Shown here piece by piece: positions 1-6,082 of a stretch of 9,032 bases of DNA. The first letter of the stretch is position 1, and each line of letters opens with the position of its first letter. This DNA comes from an uncultured Collinsella sp. (GTDB lineage Bacteria; Actinomycetota; Coriobacteriia; Coriobacteriales; Coriobacteriaceae). Made by a program: the position numbers and the translations under genes. The notes under the pieces were generated by a model. It did no database searches. It was not told where the DNA came from and saw only the letters and a list, made by a program, of their open reading frames with translations. The stretch spans positions 1 through 9,032 of the forward strand of contig UROJ01000056.1 of NCBI GenBank assembly GCA_900549335.1, written 5' to 3'.

Positions 1-1
1 C

Positions 2-583
2 GCGCTGCTGAGCGATTATCCCTACCCGTTAAAGCTTGTCGCTCGTTATATGCTCGAGGACGCCGCCGTGCGTGTCTCCTATGAGGTGACCAACGAGGGC
101 GCCGAGGACATGCCGTTCTTTATCGGTGGACACCCCGGCTTTAGGTGCCCGCTCGACGAAGGCGAGGCCTATGCGGACTACGAGTTGCGCTTCGAGAAAG
201 ACGAGGCTGCGGAGCTTTGCACCGCCGTGCCCTCGACCGGATTGATTGATGTAGCTAACCGCTCCAAGAACCCAATGCTGGGAAAGACGCTGCCCGTATC
301 GCACGAGCTCTTCGATTTTGCGGAGACCATCTTTGACGTGCTCGAGAGCCGTCAGGTCACGCTTTCCAAAAAGGGCGAGGACAAGGGCGTTCGCCTGAGC
401 TTTGAGGGCTTTCCGTTCCTCATCGTGTGGAGTAAGCCCGAGGGCGATTTTGTGGCAGTTGAGCCTTGGGGCGGCCTTTCGACCTGTTCCGATGAGGATG
501 ACGTGCTTGAGCACAAGCGCGGCTGCCTTATCGCCAAGCCCAAAGAAACGATCGTGCGCTCGTTCACGATTGAGATTCTGTAA
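2..583 (+). CDS. lacX: LacX-like aldose 1-epimerase family protein, 5' truncated by window edge
   Basis: The frame is open from the first complete codon at position 2 to a TAA at 581-583, so the N-terminal part lies outside the window. About 193 residues are visible. They contain the GGHPGFRCPL segment, which matches the G-HPGFNCPL region carrying the galactose-mutarotase-like catalytic histidine, and the VEPWGGLS segment near the C-terminus, as in LacX. LacX proteins have the aldose 1-epimerase beta-sandwich fold and are encoded with lactose/tagatose-6-phosphate genes in lactococci; their exact substrate is not settled. The next gene, lacC, follows after 60 bp on the same strand, so the two probably form one operon. 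I am confident of the family, less so of the substrate. Confidence 0.85.
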   Translation, partial: ALLSDYPYPLKLVARYMLEDAAVRVSYEVTNEGAEDMPFFIGGHPGFRCPLDEGEAYADYELRFEKDEAAELCTAVPSTGLIDVANRSKNPMLGKTLPVSHELFDFAETIFDVLESRQVTLSKKGEDKGVRLSFEGFPFLIVWSKPEGDFVAVEPWGGLSTCSDEDDVLEHKRGCLIAKPKETIVRSFTIEIL

Positions 584-643
584 TTCCGTTTTTGTCGACT
601 CGTATCGCGAGGCATAAGGAGCCTGCGAGATAAGGAGCTAAAA

Positions 644-1579
644 ATGATCCTCACCGTTACGATGAACCCGTCTGTCGATACGCGCTATCAGCTCGATGAG
701 CTCATTATCGACGACGTCAACCGCGTGACGCCCGAAAAGACCGCCGGCGGCAAGGGCCTTAACGTGGCCCGTGTGCTGGGTCAGCTGGGCGACGACGTTG
801 TGGCAACCGGTCTGCTCGGCGGCCACATGGGCGCCTACATGGCCGAGCTCATGGATGCCAATGGCATTAAGAATGATTTTGTGCCCATCAAGGGCGAGAC
901 CCGCATCTGCCTCAACATCCTTCATGCCGGTAACCAGACCGAGCTGCTCGAGAGCGGCCCGACGATTGCCCCCGAGGAGCTCGATGCCTTTACCGCCAAG
1001 TTCGCCGAGCTTGCGAGCAAGGCCGATGTCGTCACCATCTCGGGTTCGCTGCCCCGCGGCGTCGAGGCAGACTACTATGCCAAGATCACGGGCATTGCCG
1101 AGAACGCCGGCGCCAAGGTGCTACTCGATACCTCGGGTGCTTCGCTCGAGGCCGCCCTTAAGTCCGAAATTAAGCCCGAGCTGGTTAAGCCTAACCTGAC
1201 CGAGATCAACGGCCTTCTGGGCACGAGCTTTACCACCGACGATGTGGATGAACTCCGTGCCGCGCTCGCTTCTGACGCCCGCTTCTCCGATATCCCCTGG
1301 GTCGTCGTATCCATGGGTGCTGCCGGCTCCGTTGGCTTCCACAATGGCCGTGCGTTCCGCGCGAAGACGCCCGATATCCCTGCCGTTAACGCCACGGGCT
1401 CTGGCGATTCGACCATTGCCGGCTTCGCACATGCGATTGTTGCTGGCGCGGATGACGAGACGGTTCTGCGTACCGCCAACACCTGCGGCAAGCTCAATGC
1501 CATGGATCCCATGACCGGCCACTTGGTTATGGACCGTTGGGACGAGGTTTACAACGGCGTTGTCGTGACCGAGCTGTAG
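644..1579 (+). CDS. lacC: Tagatose-6-phosphate kinase (PfkB family)
   Basis: This 311-residue cytoplasmic PfkB-family sugar kinase most resembles LacC, which phosphorylates D-tagatose 6-phosphate to tagatose 1,6-bisphosphate with ATP. The N-terminus MILTVTMNPSVD is typical of the LacC/FruK group. PfkB signature 1 is AGGKGLN (residues 34-40). Signature 2 is ATGSGDS (250-256), with Asp255 the expected catalytic base. The GSGDST form and the segments GETR-C---LH and TGHV/L-M near the C-terminus favour LacC over 1-phosphofructokinase. Length is normal for the family. The start is the ATG preceded by AAGGAG at 632-637, six bases upstream. It follows the LacX-like gene in the same direction. No aldolase (LacD/KbaY) is visible, so it must be elsewhere. 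1-Phosphofructokinase is the main alternative. Confidence 0.9.
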   Translation: MILTVTMNPSVDTRYQLDELIIDDVNRVTPEKTAGGKGLNVARVLGQLGDDVVATGLLGGHMGAYMAELMDANGIKNDFVPIKGETRICLNILHAGNQTELLESGPTIAPEELDAFTAKFAELASKADVVTISGSLPRGVEADYYAKITGIAENAGAKVLLDTSGASLEAALKSEIKPELVKPNLTEINGLLGTSFTTDDVDELRAALASDARFSDIPWVVVSMGAAGSVGFHNGRAFRAKTPDIPAVNATGSGDSTIAGFAHAIVAGADDETVLRTANTCGKLNAMDPMTGHLVMDRWDEVYNGVVVTEL

Positions 1580-1622
1580 GAGCTTGTGCCACGGCCTCGG
1601 CATCGGTTGTTTGCTTGTGGTT

Positions 1623-1745
1623 AGAGCCGACGACAGTAGCATTATGCCGGGGCGCGGCGCCGACTTTGTCGTGTTCAGTCCCGACCTTACCCTAGTCGAG
1701 ACGTAGGTGGGCGGCAACAGCTTTGGTAATGCGTTCGCCGAGTAA
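1623..1745 (+). pseudogene. Remnant of the C-terminus of an N-acetylhexosamine-6-phosphate deacetylase (NagA/AgaA-like)
   Basis: In the frame starting at 1623 the translation includes SSIMPGRGADFVVFSPDLT, then LVET, an in-frame TAG at 1704-1706, then VGGNSFGNAFAE and TAA at 1743-1745. The pattern G-S-I-x-P-G-x-x-A-D-x-V-V-F-x-P-D-L-x-x-x-x-T-x-V-x-G is the usual C-terminal closing strand segment of NagA-type amidohydrolases. Upstream in this frame the similarity fades within about 15 codons, just after the lacC stop, so over 85% of a normal gene of about 380 codons is missing. The TAG falls where the family has a variable residue after Thr; a single base change from a Tyr codon would explain it. 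It is too short and broken to function. Family assignment rests on about 35 residues recognised by eye. Confidence 0.6.
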
Positions 1746-1808
1746 GCTGCTTGCCGACGCTTGCTGGCAGGAGTAAAGAGCCGCTCGGTGGAGCTGTTCG
1801 TCTGATGG

Positions 1809-1872
1809 CGTGATTCCCCTAGGGTAATCACGCTACGACCCCGCCAAGCGTGTTTCCCCAAGGGAAATCACG
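1809..1872. repeat. Two related 24-bp palindromes, 40 bp start to start
   Basis: Copy one (1809-1832) is a 24-bp palindrome around a central CCCTAGGG, with arms CGTGATT and AATCACG and only one mismatched symmetric pair (positions 8 and 17 of the unit). Copy two (1849-1872) has the same design, with arms starting CGTGTTTCCC and ending GGGAAATCACG, and three mismatched pairs. The copies agree at most positions. Copy two is also the upper stem of the terminator at 1838-1895. Copy one has no T-run on either side. They may be duplicated terminator stems, a dispersed hairpin repeat, or a paired protein-binding site. Confidence 0.75.
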
Positions 1873-1895
1873 TTTGCCGGGGTTTTCTGTTTTTG
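1838..1895 (+). terminator. Rho-independent terminator of the lacX-lacC transcription unit
   Basis: The base stem ACCCCG (1838-1843) pairs with CGGGGT (1878-1883). Above a 5x5 internal loop, CGTG pairs with CACG (1849-1852, 1869-1872), and TTTCCC pairs with GGGAAA with one bulged T. The stem is followed at once by TTTTCTGTTTTT. It lies about 90 bp past the end of the deacetylase remnant. That fits an original operon whose last gene has been lost while the terminator stayed. Confidence 0.75.
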
Positions 1896-1954
1896 AGTAG
1901 GAAGCGGTCGACGTGGCGATATTTGGATTGGCGCGCGCACTCATAATCGACAAC

Positions 1955-1977
1955 AAAAAAGCCGCCCGAAGGCGGCT
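1955..1977 (-). terminator. Rho-independent terminator of the tRNA-Thr gene
   Basis: Read on the minus strand, AGCCGCC, the tetraloop TTCG and GGCGGCT form a perfect 7-bp stem that runs into a stretch of T residues. It begins 12 bases past the CCA end of the tRNA, a normal position for a single tRNA transcript. Confidence 0.93.
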
Positions 1978-1988
1978 ATCTTGTGCAA

Positions 1989-2064
1989 TGGAGCCAGCGA
2001 CCGGGCTCGAACCGGTGACCCCCGCTTTACGAGAGCGGTGCTCTACCAACTGAGCTACGCTGGC
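1989..2064 (-). tRNA. tRNA-Thr, anticodon CGT
   Basis: The minus strand gives a complete 76-nt cloverleaf. The acceptor stem is GCCAGCG with CGCTGGC, the D-arm is GCTC/GAGC, and the anticodon stem is CCGCT/AGCGG with loop CTCGTAA. The T-arm is ACCGG/CCGGT with TTCGAGC. The discriminator is T, and the CCA end is encoded at 1989-1991. Anticodon CGT decodes ACG, threonine. It has its own promoter and terminator, so it is a single-gene unit. I see no integrase or duplicated tRNA end nearby, so there is no sign that it is used as an attachment site here. Confidence 0.97.
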
Positions 2065-2103
2065 GACCATGTGGTGACGCAACTGAGGCGTCAACGGCTG
2101 TCT

Positions 2104-2132
2104 ATGATACGGGACATCGCACATCCGCGCAA
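2104..2132 (-). promoter_or_regulatory. Probable promoter of tRNA-Thr
   Basis: On the minus strand a TTGCGC hexamer (2127-2132) is followed after exactly 17 bp by TATCAT (2104-2109), a five-of-six match to the -10 consensus. Transcription would start about 30-35 bases before the mature tRNA, which is reasonable for a processed leader. The -35 match is only partial. Confidence 0.55.
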
Positions 2133-2271
2133 GGGTTCTGACGGCTTTTCTCACTTTAAATGCACTAATATCGGAGACGCGATGTCTGCGGCGTCCACTT
2201 GGCGCTTGACCTGCTGTTAAGTTGGCGGCCGATGTCCCGCTCGTATGGGTCTCAAACAGAATGGGGCTGCC

Positions 2272-2751
2272 ATGGCTCAACCCAAGATCCTTCTCACGCG
2301 TATCGACGACCGTTTCATTTACGGGCAAGACGTTGAGCTGTGGAACGAGGCCGTGGGCTCCAACCTCGTGCTGATCGTCAACGATGAGATCGCGGCGGAT
2401 TCGCGCAAGTGGGCGCCTATGAGGGTCGCGGCGCCCGAGGGCGTGTGGACGCGGTTTTTCTCGGTGCAAAGGACCATCGACATCATTCATACCGCAACGC
2501 CGCGCCAGTTGATTCTGATCATGGTGGCCTCACCCGCGAATGCATTGGCGCTGGTGAAGAGCGGCGTGCCCATCACCAAGATTAGCATTGGCCATATGCA
2601 GGCAGGGGAGGACAAGCGTCCCATAACGCCCGCAGTTGCCATAGACGACGCAGATGTCGTCGCCTTCAAAGAGCTGCAAAAGCTCGGCGTAGAACTAGAA
2701 ATCCGCTACCTCCCCAGCTCCAATCTCGATCCCCTTCGACTAGTCATTTAA
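2272..2751 (+). CDS. Stand-alone mannose-family PTS EIIB-like protein lacking the phosphorylation-site histidine
   Basis: The 159 residues align along their whole length with EIIB of the mannose/fructose/sorbose/GalNAc PTS family. Visible family features are the opening KILLTRIDDRFIYGQ, the tryptophan in ELW, RVAAPEGV, the middle ISIGHMQAGEDKRPI and the closing LQKLGVELEIRYLPSS. In active EIIB proteins the motif is RIDDRLIHGQ and its His takes phosphate from EIIA. Here that residue is Tyr17 (TAC at 2320-2322), one transition away from His. The protein is full length with no frameshift, and no EIIA, EIIC or EIID lies next to it. A regulatory or other non-transport role, or early decay, is an inference. 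I chose the ATG at 2272 because the family normally starts just before the first strand; the in-frame ATG at 2245 has no ribosome binding site and would add nine atypical residues. Confidence 0.85.
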   Translation: MAQPKILLTRIDDRFIYGQDVELWNEAVGSNLVLIVNDEIAADSRKWAPMRVAAPEGVWTRFFSVQRTIDIIHTATPRQLILIMVASPANALALVKSGVPITKISIGHMQAGEDKRPITPAVAIDDADVVAFKELQKLGVELEIRYLPSSNLDPLRLVI

Positions 2752-2774
2752 GAACGTCCCCAATGACTAGGTAG

Positions 2775-2807
2775 AAAAACGCCCGTCGGCGGTGGTGCCG
2801 GCGGGCG
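2775..2807 (-). terminator. Rho-independent terminator downstream of galM
   Basis: On the minus strand an 11-bp stem with one G-T pair (2797-2807 with 2780-2790) closes a 6-base loop and is followed by TTTTT and a further T-rich run. It lies about 30 bp after the galM stop codon. Read on the plus strand there is no T-run, so it should act mainly on galM transcripts. Confidence 0.85.
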
Positions 2808-2835
2808 CTGCTGTGCGATATGTTGCGTTATGGGC

Positions 2836-3888
2836 TTAGTGCCTCATAAAGTGATATTCGATCACATTGCTGTAGGGGTGACCCGGGCCCACAATGCCCT
2901 GCGGGAACAGCGGCTGGTGCGGCGTGTCGGGGTACATCTCGGCCTCGAGGGCAAAGCCGGCGCCCCAGCCATAGTTGGCGTCGTCCTTGGCGTGCTCGTC
3001 GCCCAGCCAGTTGCCGGTGTAGAGCTGCACGCCCGGGGCGGTGGTGTAGTAGTCCAGCTCGCGGCCGGTCCACATCTCCTCGACATGCATCGCACGGCGC
3101 AGATTACGGCCGTACTGATAGCCATCGATGCACAGGCAGTGATCGTAGCCGCGTGCCTGCTTAATCTGCGGGTCGTCGGCCTCCATGCCAGGCGCGACGG
3201 GGCGCAGCTCGCGAAAGTCAAACGGCGTGCCCTCGACCGGAGCGATCTCGCCGGTGGGAATGTTCTGGTCGTTAATGGGCAGGTAGTGGGCGGCGTTGGC
3301 AACAAAGAAGTGCTCACAGTCCATGCCGGCGTTATGACCGGCAAGGTTAAAGTACGTGTGGTTGGTCATGGACACGTAGGTGGTGCGGTCGCTCTCGCAG
3401 CCATACTCGATACGGAAGACGCCGGCGCGCGTAACGGTAAACACAGCCGTAAAGGTTCGGTTGCCGGGCAGGCCCAGCTCGCCATCCGTAAGCGAGGTGG
3501 TCATGCGCACGGCGTTATGGACCTCATCGAGCTCAACATCCCACACGCGCTTGTGCAGGCCGTGCTCAAGATCGCTGTGCAGGTTGTTGGCGCCCTCGTT
3601 GGCGGGCATATGCCAGTCCGTGCCGTCGATGGTGATCGTGGCGCCCGCGGTGCGGTTTGCCACGGGGCCGATGGTCGCGCCAAAGCAGGCGGGGTTGTCA
3701 AAGTAATCCTCGAGCTTATCGAAGCCCAGCACCACATCGCGCACGTTGCCGGGAATGTCGGGCACATCGATACCCAGCACGGTGGCGCCATAGTCCATAA
3801 TGCGAACGCAGATCTCGGGCCCGTTGAGGGTGTAACGATGAACGGGAGTACCGCACGGCGCGGTGCCGAAAAGCTCGGAAGTGATCAT
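2836..3888 (-). CDS. galM: Galactose mutarotase (aldose 1-epimerase)
   Basis: This 350-residue cytoplasmic enzyme interconverts alpha and beta anomers of galactose and related aldoses, feeding the Leloir pathway. Conserved positions are in order: the GPVANR segment (Arg79), NNLHS (His104), NHTYFNL with the catalytic acid His177, GYDH with Asp249, and ALEAEMYPD with Glu315 as the expected catalytic base. Length is normal. The start is the ATG at 3886-3888, preceded by AGGA about six bases away. An in-frame ATG further upstream would add 20 residues without family similarity. The gene is transcribed alone, has its own terminator, and is divergent from the DeoR-type regulator across a 206-bp gap. 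It is the second epimerase-fold protein in the window, clearly distinct from the LacX-like one. Confidence 0.95.
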   Translation of the reverse strand: MITSELFGTAPCGTPVHRYTLNGPEICVRIMDYGATVLGIDVPDIPGNVRDVVLGFDKLEDYFDNPACFGATIGPVANRTAGATITIDGTDWHMPANEGANNLHSDLEHGLHKRVWDVELDEVHNAVRMTTSLTDGELGLPGNRTFTAVFTVTRAGVFRIEYGCESDRTTYVSMTNHTYFNLAGHNAGMDCEHFFVANAAHYLPINDQNIPTGEIAPVEGTPFDFRELRPVAPGMEADDPQIKQARGYDHCLCIDGYQYGRNLRRAMHVEEMWTGRELDYYTTAPGVQLYTGNWLGDEHAKDDANYGWGAGFALEAEMYPDTPHQPLFPQGIVGPGHPYSNVIEYHFMRH

Positions 3889-4033
3889 TTGGTTCCTAAC
3901 ATCGAGGTATTCCAGACAAACTGTAGCGCGAACAGGCGAGATTATCACTACATCCCACTAAAGCAGGGGTTATTTTTCTCAAAAAAGTGATGATTGGAGC
4001 TGTGCGGGCGTTCATTTTTGACGCGTACGAGTC

Positions 4034-4057
4034 TGATACAATTTGTTCGTTACTGTT
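4034..4057 (+). promoter_or_regulatory. Extended -10 promoter with a candidate DeoR-type operator for the regulator gene
   Basis: TGATACAAT (4034-4042) is an extended -10 element (TG-n-TACAAT). No good -35 stands at the usual distance; TTGACG at 4018-4023 is only 13 bp away. Just downstream, TGTTCGTTA (4044-4052) and TGTTTGAAT (4054-4062) form a direct repeat with a 10-bp step, one helical turn. Short TGTT/GTTTG-type direct repeats are common in DeoR-family operators, so autoregulation is likely. This is inference. Confidence 0.4.
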
Positions 4058-4094
4058 TGAATGATATGCGCGCAAAGAACGGCGAGGATTCATC

Positions 4095-4859
4095 GTGATT
4101 AAGGCAGAGCGACAGGATAAGGTTCGTCAGCTGCTCGAGGAGCAGGGCACGGTCTCGGTCAAAGAGATTTCGGATGCGCTGGGCGTTTCGGACATGACGA
4201 TTCGCCGCGACCTCGAAGAACTTGCGAGCCTAGGCGAGATCGAGCGCGTGCACGGCGGAGCCCGCAGTGCACAGGGCCGTCCCCACGCGATGTTGCGCCA
4301 TGAGTATTCGCACAGCGAAAAGCGCACTAAGCATGCCGAGGAAAAGCTGCAGATTGCGCGCCGTGCTGTGGAGCTTATCGAGGAGGGCTCGACCATCTTT
4401 TTGGGCACGGGCACTACGGTGGAGCAGATGGCCTCGATGCTGCCGACGTTTCGCCTGCGCATTGTGACCAATTCGCTTTCGGTGTTTAACCTGCTCGAGG
4501 CGCGCGAGGACTGCGACTTGTGCCTCGTGGGCGGTATGTACCGTCGCCGCACCGCCGCTTTTGTGGGACCAACGGCCGAGGATACCCTGCGCGCGCTGGG
4601 CATCGATGCGGCGTTTATCGGCGCCAACGGCATTCTGGATGGCGACGTGTCTACGTCCAACATGGACGAGGGCCGTATCCAGCAGCTCGCTTTTAGCAAG
4701 GCGGACTCGCGCTATCTGATCGCCGACTCCAGCAAGATCGGCAAGCGCGACTTCTACACCTTCTGCCGCCTGGACAGCTTGGACGCCGTGGTGTGCGAGC
4801 CGGGTATTACCGCCGAGGATCGTGCCGCCATCGAGGAGCACACGCAGGTCATTTGCTAG
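4095..4859 (+). CDS. DeoR-family sugar-phosphate-responsive repressor (LacR/AgaR/GlpR type)
   Basis: This 254-residue regulator has an N-terminal DeoR winged helix-turn-helix at about residues 5-58. It contains VSVKEISDALGVSDMTIRRD, the family recognition helix, followed by LEELASLGEIERVHGGA. The C-terminal sensor domain (about 75-235) shows the sugar-phosphate isomerase-like motifs FLGTGTTVEQM, IVTNSLSVFNLL, VGGMYRRRTAAFVGP, FIGANGI and LIADSSKIGKRDF. The likely ligand is a phosphosugar such as tagatose 6-phosphate, judged only from neighbouring lacC, galM and the AgaB-like gene. The start is GTG at 4095, with GGCGAGGA at 4081-4088 as ribosome binding site. It is divergent from galM and probably controls it or the lacC operon, besides itself. 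AgaR-like and GlpR-like specificity cannot be excluded. Confidence 0.92.
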   Translation: MIKAERQDKVRQLLEEQGTVSVKEISDALGVSDMTIRRDLEELASLGEIERVHGGARSAQGRPHAMLRHEYSHSEKRTKHAEEKLQIARRAVELIEEGSTIFLGTGTTVEQMASMLPTFRLRIVTNSLSVFNLLEAREDCDLCLVGGMYRRRTAAFVGPTAEDTLRALGIDAAFIGANGILDGDVSTSNMDEGRIQQLAFSKADSRYLIADSSKIGKRDFYTFCRLDSLDAVVCEPGITAEDRAAIEEHTQVIC

Positions 4860-4925
4860 CTAGCGCTACGGGATTGCCAACGGGCGATGCGGGAGGACTT
4901 TTACCTCCTGTCATTGTGGAAACCA

Positions 4926-4954
4926 GCGCGTCAGCGCTACGCGATATGACGCGC
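4926..4954. repeat. Perfect 8-bp inverted repeat downstream of the DeoR-type gene
   Basis: GCGCGTCA (4926-4933) and TGACGCGC (4947-4954) are exact reverse complements around a 13-base loop. It could be the 3' hairpin of the regulator transcript, but no T-run follows, so it is not a canonical intrinsic terminator. A weaker 5-bp stem (GGAGG/CCTCC, 4892-4908) stands between it and the gene. Otherwise the stretch 4860-4978 shows nothing recognisable. Confidence 0.5.
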
Positions 4955-4978
4955 AAATGAGGACTCCACTATCAAATT

Positions 4979-5275
4979 GTTTCAACCTGTGATATCTAGG
5001 CGGCCAAAAGCGAGTCAGATGTTACAGATCGAGATTTTTGGCTCGGCCTATTCCGTTTGTCTCGATCTGAACAGCTAGGACCGAAAAATTCAGCTAGTTG
5101 TTACAGATTGAGATTGAGAGGATTGACCTGTGCATTCATCTCAACCTGTGACATCTAGACGTCCAAAACCGGTCTTAGTGTTACAGATTGAGACAATTCG
5201 GCGTGGTCTACCTTGTTTGTCTCGATCTGTAACGGTTAGGACTTAAAAACTCGGCTACGTGTTACAGATCGAGAC
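4979..5275. repeat. Array of eight 15-bp motifs in alternating orientation (80-bp period)
   Basis: The motif GTTACAGATYGAGAC occurs forward at 5021, 5100, 5180 and 5261, and as its reverse complement (GTCTCRATCTGTAAC-like) at 4979, 5059, 5138 and 5219. Reverse-to-forward gaps are always 27 bases and forward-to-reverse gaps always 24. The composite period is therefore 80, 79 and 81 bp. The 27-base linkers share a core CTAGG/TTAGG followed by AAAA. Two of the three 24-base linkers share GGC--GG-CTA----GTTT. The last pair (5219-5233 with 5261-5275) is a perfect 15-bp inverted repeat; copies to the left are more diverged, nearly all by transitions. No coding frame of note overlaps it. It fills the gap between two convergent genes. 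Function unknown; candidates are a hairpin repeat family or a multi-site protein-binding array. Confidence 0.92.
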
Positions 5276-5290
5276 AAAAGAAAAAGAACA

Positions 5291-6010
5291 TTAGGACTTG
5301 AAAATAAAGTTTTGATAAGGGATTCGCCCAGTTAAGACGGTGCGGCAGACAATTGAAATTAGTTTACCTCCGGAGTCGTAAGCATAATGAGTTAGTTCGA
5401 TGACCGGAAGTTTTGCAACACCATAATTACTGGCTTCGGAATCGCTAAGCTGACGTGCTCTATAGCTTTCCCTAACAGATTGGATAGACTTGGACAAGTC
5501 GTCCATGATTCTGCTAAATGCCTGAAAATCTAACTGGTTATTCGGAATGCGCGACTTTGAAATGAAGAACGTATCAGCGCCTATGAAGCTGCCTTCAAGT
5601 TCGTAGGTCAATTCAAGACGCTGAATTTCATCGCGACTTTGACATCCAAATTGTTGGAGCATCATTACGGAAATTGGACGACCTGATGTGAGGCCGCCGA
5701 AATGTTTGGTGATGGCATCCGGATCAACGCCATCGCAATGGCTTGCAAAGTCAAAGTCTAAAAGTGAATTGAGCTCGCTAACGCGTTTCGGTGCAACAAA
5801 CGATCCCTTACCTTGGATTCGATAGATACTTCCACGACGCTCCAGCTCACTCATGGCAAGTCGGACGGTTGTTCTGCTTACGGCGTATTCGTCGCAGAGT
5901 TCCATTTCTGTTGGAAGTTTATCGTCTGCTTGATATTCATCGACGATCTGCTTGAGCAGCGCGTCGGTGAGCTGTAAATAGAGTGGCCGTTTTTCGTGTG
6001 TATCGAGCAT
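5291..6010 (-). CDS. GntR-family transcriptional regulator with UTRA domain (HutC subfamily)
   Basis: From this start the protein has 239 residues. The N-terminal winged helix (about 5-75) shows [50 protein letters not shown], the standard GntR pattern. The rest (about 95-232) fits a UTRA ligand-binding domain, which in this subfamily usually senses a phosphosugar or other small metabolite. I prefer the ATG at 6008-6010 because GAGG lies five bases upstream; an in-frame ATG at 6026-6028 adds six residues but has only CAGG ten bases away. The gene lies 72 bp downstream of the TIM-barrel-like gene on the same strand, so they likely share a transcript and the regulator would control the divergent promoter region at 7004-7360. 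Base composition is more AT-rich than in the left block. Confidence 0.92.
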   Translation of the reverse strand: MLDTHEKRPLYLQLTDALLKQIVDEYQADDKLPTEMELCDEYAVSRTTVRLAMSELERRGSIYRIQGKGSFVAPKRVSELNSLLDFDFASHCDGVDPDAITKHFGGLTSGRPISVMMLQQFGCQSRDEIQRLELTYELEGSFIGADTFFISKSRIPNNQLDFQAFSRIMDDLSKSIQSVRESYRARQLSDSEASNYGVAKLPVIELTHYAYDSGGKLISIVCRTVLTGRIPYQNFIFKS

Positions 6011-6082
6011 TAGAGCCTCAGTTTGCATGTTGGTTATACCTGATGGTTGCCTCAGTCGGGATGTAACGTGGGCAAGGTAACC

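Noticed and set aside
1121..1861. Long minus-strand frame from inside lacC to 1861
   Set aside because: It overlaps lacC and the deacetylase remnant antisense, has no ribosome binding site or family resemblance, and runs through the terminator hairpin.
1989..2064. tRNA-Thr as an integration site of a mobile element
   Set aside because: No integrase, no duplicated tRNA 3' end and no island-like genes are visible next to it in this window.
2245..2271. Upstream ATG as start of the EIIB-like gene
   Set aside because: There is no ribosome binding site before it, and the nine added residues precede the place where this family normally begins.
1828..2490. Minus-strand frame spanning the tRNA gene and part of the EIIB gene
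   Set aside because: It translates through a complete tRNA gene, its terminator and an antisense coding region, so it is not a gene.
2830..3990. 386-codon open frame on the plus strand opposite galM
   Set aside because: It is the mirror of a clearly recognisable galM with intact catalytic residues; the antisense translation is low-complexity Val/Ala/Gly-rich and matches no family.
4892..4908. Terminator GGAGG/CCTCC after the DeoR-type gene
   Set aside because: The stem is only five pairs and is followed by GTCATTG rather than a T-run.
4979..5275. CRISPR array, because of regular repeats with 24-27 base spacers
   Set aside because: Motifs alternate in orientation, the spacers are themselves partly conserved between units, and no cas gene is present.
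5219..5275. A 57-bp MITE with 15-bp terminal inverted repeats
   Set aside because: The perfect unit looks MITE-like, but I see no clear target-site duplication, and the strict tandem spacing of the array is not how inserted MITEs are arranged.
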